A stretch of 5,329 nucleotides of DNA. Origin: Burkholderiales bacterium. Its GTDB lineage: Bacteria > Pseudomonadota > Gammaproteobacteria > Burkholderiales > Burkholderiaceae_C. Below, one piece after another: positions 1 through 5,329 of this stretch. The DNA lies in contig CANJKD010000222.1 of assembly GCA_947474415.1 (NCBI GenBank), positions 1 to 5,329 of the forward strand, written 5' to 3'. Below the pieces are notes generated by a model that saw nothing but the letters and a program-made list of their open reading frames with translations, was not told the origin of the DNA and ran no database searches. Numbering within the stretch: the stretch's first letter is position 1; each line of letters begins with the position of its first letter. A program made the position numbers and the translations under genes.

Positions 1-496
1 CTCTCACCGAGGTGTCGAGCACTTCGTCGCCGACGACGACGCGAATGCCGCCGATCAACTCGGGAGCGAGCACGACACTGGCATTGAGCTTGCGGCCGAA
101 GCGCTTTTCGAGCGCGCCGACCACGTCGGTCAACTGGGCTGCGTCGATCGGATAGGCGCTGTGGATGACCGCGTCCGACACCCCCGAACGCGCGTTCACG
201 AGGGCGTGGAACTGCCCCGCGACTTCCGGCAGCGCGGCCAGCCGGCCGTTGGCTATCACCATGCGCAGCAGGTTCTTGGCGGCGTCCGAGACCGGCGTCT
301 GGACCACCGACGTGATGAGGTCGAAGACCTGTGCGGCGCTGACCTTCGGGTTGGCGGCGAACTGCCGCAGTTGGGCATTCCCGGCGACATCGGCCAGCGA
401 CTGCACCTGGGCCGCGAACTGCGCCTGATCGCCAACGCCGTCGGCCTTGAACAGCGCCTCGGCGTAGGGGCGCGCGATGGTTGCGAGTTCGGCCAT
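1..496 (-). CDS. atpH: ATP synthase F1 subunit delta, 3' end cut by window edge
   Basis: This is the delta subunit (OSCP homologue), the peripheral-stalk protein that joins the b-subunit dimer to the top of the F1 alpha/beta hexamer on the cytoplasmic face of the membrane. I translated it by hand from the ATG at 496. It opens [16 protein letters not shown], where ARPYAEALF is the hallmark N-terminal motif of the family. The helical N-terminal domain spans roughly residues 1-105. The C-terminal part reads [18 protein letters not shown] at about residues 148-165, matching the conserved 'GD.v.D.SvR' end of delta subunits. The window holds 165 codons; the family usually has about 177-180, so only the last dozen or so residues are missing. 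It starts 45 nt after the atpF stop. The Shine-Dalgarno sequence is poor (a G-run about 10 nt upstream), so translation may depend on coupling to atpF. The start is fixed by family agreement rather than by the ribosome site. Confidence 0.95.
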   Translation of the reverse strand, partial: MAELATIARPYAEALFKADGVGDQAQFAAQVQSLADVAGNAQLRQFAANPKVSAAQVFDLITSVVQTPVSDAAKNLLRMVIANGRLAALPEVAGQFHALVNARSGVSDAVIHSAYPIDAAQLTDVVGALEKRFGRKLNASVVLAPELIGGIRVVVGDEVLDTSVR

Positions 497-541
497 GGCG
501 TCAGGCCCCCGCAGCGCTGGCCGTTGTGCGAGCCGTCGCGC

Positions 542-1012
542 TCACAGCTCGGCCTTCAGGCGCATCAGCAACTCGGTGTGAACGCTGGCATTGACCTCGC
601 GCTGCAGAATCTTTTCGGCGCCCTTGACGGCCAGACTGGCGACTTGCTCGCGCAAGACTTCGCGCGCCTTCGTCGCTTCCTGGGCGGCCTCGACCTTGGC
701 GGCGGCGATGATCTTCGCGCCTTCTTCGGTGGCACGCGTCTTGGCCTCTTCGACCATCGACTGCGCCAGCCGCTCGGCGTCGGCCAGGCGCCGGCCGGCG
801 TCGCTGCGGGCTGCGGACAGCTGATCTTCGATGCGCTTTTTGGCGATGCTCAGTTCGGCCTTGGCCTTGTCGGCGGCCGACAGCCCTTCGGCGATCTTCT
901 TGGCACGCGCGTCGAGCGCGGCCGTGATCGGTGGCCAGATGAATTTCATCGTGAACCCGACCAGGATCAGGAACACGATCATCTGAATGATGAATGTCGC
1001 TGTGATGCTCAC
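542..1012 (-). CDS. atpF: ATP synthase Fo subunit b
   Basis: Subunit b forms the homodimeric peripheral stalk that holds the stator together, linking subunit a in the membrane to delta and F1. The protein is 156 aa, the normal length for a proteobacterial b subunit. Residues about 5-26 ([20 protein letters not shown]) form the single N-terminal membrane anchor. [13 protein letters not shown] follows and matches the conserved tether region. The remainder is a long, charged, Ala-rich helix (ADKAKAEL...[14 protein letters not shown]...[18 protein letters not shown]) expected to form the right-handed coiled coil. The start codon is GTG (MSITATF), supported by a GAGG ribosome site 7 nt upstream and by agreement with the usual b-subunit N-terminus. 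It lies 71 nt after atpE and 45 nt before atpH. A 174-codon frame overlapping it on the same strand is an out-of-frame shadow. Confidence 0.97.
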   Translation of the reverse strand: MSITATFIIQMIVFLILVGFTMKFIWPPITAALDARAKKIAEGLSAADKAKAELSIAKKRIEDQLSAARSDAGRRLADAERLAQSMVEEAKTRATEEGAKIIAAAKVEAAQEATKAREVLREQVASLAVKGAEKILQREVNASVHTELLMRLKAEL

Positions 1013-1019
1013 GTTGCTG

Positions 1020-1023
1020 CCTC
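1020..1023 (-). promoter_or_regulatory. Ribosome binding site of atpF (supports GTG start)
   Basis: The minus strand reads GAGG followed by 7 nt (CAGCAAC) and then GTG. No ATG in the frame lies at a suitable distance before the membrane anchor: the next in-frame ATG is codon 11, inside the anchor. This site is therefore what supports the GTG start. Confidence 0.7.
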
Positions 1024-1083
1024 AATCAGGGTGGCGGGATCTGCCGGCGTATCAAACTGCGGAGTTGCGGCGCAGGACCCGAC

Positions 1084-2285
<1,202 letters not shown>

Positions 2286-2290
2286 AGTGT

Positions 2291-2779
2291 TCAGACTCTT
2301 GTTTCAATCACCCGGGGCCGGCGATGCCAGAGCAGTGCCAGCCAGTTCATCTTCACGCACACCATCATCGTCAGCAGCAACGTCAGCCAACTCAGACCCT
2401 TAACCACCTGGGGCGCTGCCAGCAACATCGCGATGGCAGCACCGATCTTGATCATTTCCCAGAACATGAAGCGAAACACTGCATGGCCGAGCGCGCCCGA
2501 AACGTTGCTCAGATCCCGTGTCATGCCGCGCGCCAGCAAGGCACTCGGAACGACCACCGCTGCCGCACCGTACAGCGCCGACCAGGCCGCTGTGCCGCGC
2601 TGCGTAAAGGCCCAGACAAGGGCGCTGCACGCGAGCCCCGCTGCGGCTTGCACCGCGACGACACGCCATGGCGACAACGACGGATTAGCGCTGCGCCAGG
2701 CACTCGCTTGTTCCCGGGACCAGAGCTTGAACGACGCTTCATCTTCCCAGTCTGCGCCGGGCTTTGAAATTACCTTCAT
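2291..2779 (-). CDS. atpI: ATP synthase subunit I (AtpI)
   Basis: AtpI is a small, non-essential membrane protein encoded first in many atp operons and thought to help c-ring assembly or Mg2+ supply. Counted from my preferred start (162 aa), about 35 soluble acidic residues precede four hydrophobic segments near residues 40-58, 64-84, 103-122 and 130-152. Family features include ALYGAAAVVVPSALLARG in helix 2 and FRFMFWEMIKIGAAIAM in helix 3. The frame is open further upstream to an ATG at 2830, which would give 179 aa. I prefer the ATG at 2779 because the predicted promoter would start transcription only about 10 nt before 2830, leaving that start's AAGG outside the mRNA. The 2779 ATG has GGCGG about 7 nt upstream, and the intervening DNA looks less GC-rich than the coding sequence. 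The stop lies 5 nt before atpB. Sequence conservation is low in this family, so identification rests on topology, these motifs and position. Confidence 0.9.
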   Translation of the reverse strand: MKVISKPGADWEDEASFKLWSREQASAWRSANPSLSPWRVVAVQAAAGLACSALVWAFTQRGTAAWSALYGAAAVVVPSALLARGMTRDLSNVSGALGHAVFRFMFWEMIKIGAAIAMLLAAPQVVKGLSWLTLLLTMMVCVKMNWLALLWHRRPRVIETRV

Positions 2780-2841
2780 CGTCATACCGCCGTGGTCAAA
2801 CGTCTGAATTGTCGCGGGCTGTGAAGGCATGCTGGAACGCC
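2780..2841 (-). promoter_or_regulatory. Predicted 5' leader of the atp operon mRNA
   Basis: If the promoter at 2846-2874 is used, +1 falls near 2838-2841, and about 60 nt separate it from the preferred atpI start at 2779. The leader contains in-frame ATGs at 2830 and 2785 that could be alternative atpI starts. No riboswitch-like structure was recognised. The assignment depends wholly on the predicted promoter. Confidence 0.4.
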
Positions 2842-2845
2842 TTCG

Positions 2846-2874
2846 ATTCTAAGGGAAAACCCGGCGCGCGTCAA
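2846..2874 (-). promoter_or_regulatory. Sigma70-type promoter of the atp operon
   Basis: On the minus strand a -35 box TTGACG (2869-2874; 5 of 6 consensus matches) is followed by an exact 17-bp spacer and a -10 box TAGAAT (2846-2851; 5 of 6 matches). This is a near-ideal housekeeping promoter just upstream of the first atp gene and oriented into it. The predicted transcription start is near 2838-2841. The -35 box overlaps the end of an imperfect palindrome at 2872-2887. Confidence 0.75.
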
Positions 2875-2887
2875 GGTTATAGCCTTG
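2872..2887. repeat. Imperfect 16-bp palindrome overlapping the atp -35 box
   Basis: The sequence CAAGGTTATAGCCTTG is a 16-bp inverted repeat with no spacer and a single mismatched pair: half-sites CAAGGTTA and CAAGGCTA, 7 of 8 positions equal. Three of its bases (2872-2874) fall in the -35 box. The geometry fits an operator for a dimeric regulator, but no known consensus was recognised. Chance or a short hairpin remain possible. Confidence 0.4.
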
Positions 2888-2945
2888 TTTATGCAGCCAA
2901 CGGTTGTTTATTGCTCCGGCCCGATGAAGCCTCAAGCCGCGTTGC

Positions 2946-2971
2946 GTCGGCGCGGATTCTGGTGCGCCAAC
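2946..2971 (-). terminator. Hairpin after the SMP-30 gene, weak terminator candidate
   Basis: About 25 nt past the stop of the SMP-30-like gene, minus-strand RNA can form an 8-bp stem, GUUGGCGC with GCGCCGAC (one G-U pair), around a 10-nt loop. On the plus strand the same position is a C-A mismatch, so the stem is better in the direction of the gene. No U-tract follows, so it is not a canonical intrinsic terminator. It could mark a 3' end, stabilise the mRNA, or mean nothing. Confidence 0.3.
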
Positions 2972-2995
2972 CTTGCTGCCGGCTTGCACGCCTTC

Positions 2996-3919
2996 TCAGG
3001 TGGCGAAGTTCGCGGGCAGGCCGGCCACGTCGACGTCGAGGGCCAGTACGCAGCCAGCGTACGGCTGGTCGGCCAGTTCGGTGGCGGGCCGGTTGATGCG
3101 GGCGGTGGTGATGTACAGCGTGCTCAGGTCGGCGCCACCAAAACACGGCATCGTGGCGCAGCGCACCGGCAGCCGCACCTCACGCAACAGTTCGCCCTCG
3201 GGCGACAAGCGCAACAACCGCTGGCCTTCGTACATCGCGACCCAGTAACAGCCTTCCACATCCACCGCCGCGCCATCCGGCCGGCCGCCATAACTGGCCA
3301 GCGACTGCCCCGCTGCCTTGCCGGGAAAGCTCGCGAAGACGCGCCGGTTGCCGATCTTGCCGGAGGCAGGGTCGAAGTCGAACGCGTAGATGGTGTGCGC
3401 GGCGGTGTCGCTCCAGTACATCGTGCGGCCGTTCGGGCTCCAGGCCAGTCCATTCGAGACCGTGATGCCGTCGGCCCTGCGCACCAGCCGGTCGCGCACC
3501 AGGCAATGCAGCGACGCGAGCGGCGGCTTGCGCGGCTCGTAGATGGTGCCAACCCAGAAGCGACCCTGCGGGTCGCACTTGCCGTCGTTGAAGCGCTCGT
3601 TCAGCGGGTCATAGGGCGGCTCGGCCACACGCGTGCGCTCGCCGTTGCGCGCATCGAAGCGCCACAGTCCGTCGCGCATCGCGAGCAGCAGCGCACCATC
3701 GAGCATGGGTGCGAGGCTGGCCACGTCGGTGTCGAAATTCCAGTGGTCCAGTGCACCGGTGCGCGGGTCGAAGCGGTTCAGCCGGTGGCCGGGGATGTCG
3801 CAGTAATACAGCAACTGCTCGCGCGGGTGCCAGACGGGTGACTCGCCGAGCAGCGCGGCCGACGCCACGGCCACGCGCACATCGGCATCGGCGTCGGCGC
3901 CCGCAACTGCGGCAGCCAT
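2996..3919 (-). CDS. SMP-30/gluconolactonase family sugar lactonase
   Basis: This is a six-bladed beta-propeller of the SMP-30/gluconolactonase/LRE family. Characterised members hydrolyse sugar lactones (gluconolactone, xylonolactone, arabinonolactone and others) using one divalent metal. All metal and active-site motifs are present. Numbered with the GTG at 3922 as residue 1, they are E27 in LLGESPVWHP, N112 in RFNDGKCDPQGRFWVGT (substrate-side Asn), N157 in ITVSNGLAWSPNGRTMYWSD, and D216 in YGGRPDGAAVDVEGCYWVA. These match human SMP30 E18, N103, N154 and D204. CATMPCFGGADLSTLYITTA near the C-terminus is also typical. I saw no signal peptide, so it is probably cytoplasmic. The length of about 307 aa is normal. 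The ATG at 3919 overlaps the epimerase stop as TGATG; a GTG at 3922 gives one more residue and a GTGA overlap. Either way it is co-translated with the epimerase. The actual sugar substrate cannot be read from the sequence. Confidence 0.92.
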   Translation of the reverse strand: MAAAVAGADADADVRVAVASAALLGESPVWHPREQLLYYCDIPGHRLNRFDPRTGALDHWNFDTDVASLAPMLDGALLLAMRDGLWRFDARNGERTRVAEPPYDPLNERFNDGKCDPQGRFWVGTIYEPRKPPLASLHCLVRDRLVRRADGITVSNGLAWSPNGRTMYWSDTAAHTIYAFDFDPASGKIGNRRVFASFPGKAAGQSLASYGGRPDGAAVDVEGCYWVAMYEGQRLLRLSPEGELLREVRLPVRCATMPCFGGADLSTLYITTARINRPATELADQPYAGCVLALDVDVAGLPANFAT

Positions 3920-4779
3920 CACACCACCGCGATGTCGAGCTTCATCGAGGCCTCGAAGGTTTCACCCGGCGCCAGGCTGCGCAGGCCGTGCGCAGCGGGG
4001 TCGGCCATGTGGATCGCGTTCGAGACATGGCTGACCGGTTCGACGCAGAAGTAGTCTTTGTCCTGCGGGGTGAACACCACGAGGCGGTCGAGCGAGGAGC
4101 TGAGCTGCAGCGAGAACTTCTCGTCCCGGATGCGCGCCGGGCCCTTCCAGCCGTCGAAGCAGTTGTCGTAGGCCAGGTGCGACACATCGCTGTCGATGCC
4201 CGGCTGCGCGACCTTGCGGGTGGGCAACTGCGTGGCGTCTGAATCCCAGCGATCCGACAGTTCGATGTGCAGCCGGCTGCGCGCGCGTTTCGGAAAATAC
4301 GGGTGCCAGCCCAGCCCGGCCGGCTGTGCCACTTCGGCGGTATTGGTGAACACCATCTGCACACTCATCGACTGCGGCGTGAGGGTGAAGTACTGGCGCG
4401 CCTCGAAGGCGAACGGCCAGTCGGCGTCGCCCGCATGCTGGTAGCCCAGCACCACTTCGAGCACGCTGCTGGAGATGATTTCCCAGGGCCGCTGCCAGCC
4501 CACGCCATGCACCGAATGCGGGTTGTCGCCGAAGTTCGGCTGGGTCGTGTAGTCGTGCCCTTTCCAGCGAAACTTCCGGTAGGCCAGGCGGTTCGAATAC
4601 GGCAGCAGCGGGTAGCAGGCCGAGGGCCTGGACGCAGTCAGCGCGCCGGGTTCGACCGAACGCAGCACCGGCCAGTCGCCGTGCCAGAGGCCGGCGATGC
4701 AGCCGCCGAGGTCGGGGCGCAACGCCAGGCGCAAGGCCCCGGCATGAAGTTCAAACATTGGCTTCGATGATCCAGTCAT
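3919..4779 (-). CDS. Aldose 1-epimerase, YphB-like
   Basis: This mutarotase-family protein interconverts alpha and beta anomers of an aldose; it has the galactose-mutarotase beta-sandwich fold and is probably cytoplasmic. Family landmarks are YPLLPYSNRLAYRKFRWKG (N63, R64), HSVHGVGWQRPWEI (H91), GLGWHPYF (H159, the likely catalytic acid), AYDNCFDGW (D205, D209) and FCVEPVSHVSNA (E247, the likely catalytic base). The PYSNR, HG.GW and EP.SH pattern is closer to the E. coli YphB subgroup than to classical GalM. At 286 aa it has normal length. The ATG at 4779 has GGGAGGG only 2 nt upstream, which is tight. A second ATG at 4758 (MFELHAGALRLAL) lines up better with the YphB N-terminus, so the first seven residues are uncertain. 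It is followed without a gap by the SMP-30-like gene, suggesting mutarotation feeding a sugar-oxidising pathway. Confidence 0.93.
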   Translation of the reverse strand: MTGSSKPMFELHAGALRLALRPDLGGCIAGLWHGDWPVLRSVEPGALTASRPSACYPLLPYSNRLAYRKFRWKGHDYTTQPNFGDNPHSVHGVGWQRPWEIISSSVLEVVLGYQHAGDADWPFAFEARQYFTLTPQSMSVQMVFTNTAEVAQPAGLGWHPYFPKRARSRLHIELSDRWDSDATQLPTRKVAQPGIDSDVSHLAYDNCFDGWKGPARIRDEKFSLQLSSSLDRLVVFTPQDKDYFCVEPVSHVSNAIHMADPAAHGLRSLAPGETFEASMKLDIAVV

Positions 4780-4807
4780 GGCCCTCCCGGCGGATTGAAA
4801 TGTTCAT
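4751..4807 (-). other. Possible small ORF (18 codons) leading into the epimerase gene
   Basis: An ATG at 4807 opens a frame reading MNISIRREGHDWIIEANV and ends in a TGA at 4751-4753. That stop lies 3 nt into the sequence following the alternative epimerase ATG at 4758 (ATGTTTGA overlap). The same frame is open all the way back to the acetyltransferase stop at 4874, about 40 codons in total. No convincing ribosome site was seen before 4807. It may be a coupling leader peptide, a remnant of a longer gene, or a chance open frame in GC-rich DNA; I recognise no family. Confidence 0.2.
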
Positions 4808-4873
4808 GTTCCCGGCCCGACCTGGCGGGTACAGCGAGCAACTGCCATCGTAAGCCCGGATCAATCGATCAGA

Positions 4874-5329
4874 TCAGTCGAGCTCGGCCTTGAGGTAGTG
4901 CGCGCCCATGATCGGGTTGAAGTAGTACGGCGGAATCTCTTCGAAGCCCAGCAAGGCGTACAGGCCGCGGGCCGACTCCATGTCGTCGAGGGTGTCGAGC
5001 AGCATGACCGAGTAGCCTGCGCGGCGCGCCTCGTCGAGCAGGGCCTGCGCGAGCACACGCCCCAGACCGAAGCGGCGGAAGGCCGGCCGCACATACAGGC
5101 GTTTCATCTCGCAGGCGTTCGCGTAGTCGACATCGGCCAGCGCGCGCAGGCCGCCGCAACCGGCCAGCGCGCCGTCGACGAGGGCCAGCAGCAACTGGCC
5201 GGCCGGTGCGGCGTAGTCACCCGGCAGCGAGGCCAGTTCGGCTTCAAAGTTCTGGAAGCTCAGGTCGACATCGAGGCTGCGCGCGTACTCGCGCAACAGT
5301 TCGCGCGCCGGTGCCAGGTGGGGCTCGGC
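4874..5329 (-). CDS. GNAT-family N-acetyltransferase, 5' end cut by window edge
   Basis: This is an acetyl-CoA-dependent acyltransferase of the GNAT fold. Motif A is clear: MKRLYVRPAFRRFGLGRVLAQALLDEARR, with the R-x-x-G-x-G pyrophosphate loop (RRFGLG) at the start of the CoA-binding helix. It is followed by GYSVMLLDT and by motif B, ARGLYALLGFEEIPPYYFNP. The C-terminus YLKAEL is typical. The frame stays open to the right edge; the codons before 5296 read AEPHLAPAREL, continuing the usual N-terminal helix (ARELLREYARSLDVDL). The true start is therefore outside the window, and the TTG at 5296 is not a start. About 152 codons are visible, and probably only 10-20 residues are missing. The acceptor substrate cannot be assigned: GNAT proteins act on amines, peptides, antibiotics or metabolites. 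It ends 94 nt before the epimerase gene and may share its transcript. Confidence 0.88.
   Translation of the reverse strand, partial: AEPHLAPARELLREYARSLDVDLSFQNFEAELASLPGDYAAPAGQLLLALVDGALAGCGGLRALADVDYANACEMKRLYVRPAFRRFGLGRVLAQALLDEARRAGYSVMLLDTLDDMESARGLYALLGFEEIPPYYFNPIMGAHYLKAELD

Noticed and set aside
501..1025. 174-codon minus-strand frame overlapping atpF
   Set aside because: It is an out-of-frame copy of the atpF region, rich in Arg, Gln and His; the atpF frame has the membrane anchor and coiled coil expected of subunit b.
2885..3841. 318-codon plus-strand open frame antisense to the SMP-30-like gene
   Set aside because: It lies opposite a gene with full family motifs, and its translation has only antisense-type composition.
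3881..3905. Short tandem GCC-GAC/GCC-GAT repeats at the lactonase N-terminus
   Set aside because: They encode the Ala-Asp run ADADAD near a variable N-terminus. They are too few and short to be called a repeat array.
4857..4876. Cluster of GATC sites and a GATC-GATT-GATC mini-repeat after the acetyltransferase stop
   Set aside because: The stem would be only 4 bp and has no U-tract, so it is not a terminator. Short GATC repeats at this length are plausible by chance.

Overview
All genes that can be supported lie on the minus strand, so the biological reading order runs from high to low coordinates. The window is GC-rich (roughly two thirds G+C by eye) and looks like a Gram-negative betaproteobacterium of the order Burkholderiales. 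The main reasons are the F1Fo ATP synthase order atpI-atpB-atpE-atpF-atpH and the style of the Fo proteins: an AtpH that opens [16 protein letters not shown], and an AtpB with a long acidic/His-rich N-terminus. A Comamonadaceae-like or Rubrivivax/Leptothrix-like host is an inference from protein style, not a demonstrated placement.

Region 1 (right edge to about 4874): the C-terminal 150 or so residues of a GNAT-family N-acetyltransferase whose start lies beyond the right edge. Region 2 (about 4873 to 2996): a short leader, then a tightly overlapping pair made of a YphB-like aldose 1-epimerase and an SMP-30/gluconolactonase-family protein. Both keep their family active-site residues. Together they suggest a mutarotase plus sugar-lactonase module of an oxidative sugar pathway whose dehydrogenase is not in this window. 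Region 3 (2995 to 2780): a non-coding stretch holding a weak hairpin, an imperfect 16-bp palindrome and a very good sigma70-type promoter that points into the atp operon. Region 4 (2779 to 1): atpI, atpB, atpE, atpF and most of atpH, the Fo sector and stalk of a proton-type ATP synthase. The F1 genes (atpA, G, D, C) would be expected past the left edge.

The genes are ordinary in content, and I do not see an undescribed defence, mobile or RNA system. The points most worth a second look are regulatory. First, the position of the atp promoter argues that atpI starts about 17 codons downstream of the longest reading frame. Second, an imperfect palindrome overlaps the -35 box. Third, a small open frame runs from the acetyltransferase stop into the start of the epimerase gene.
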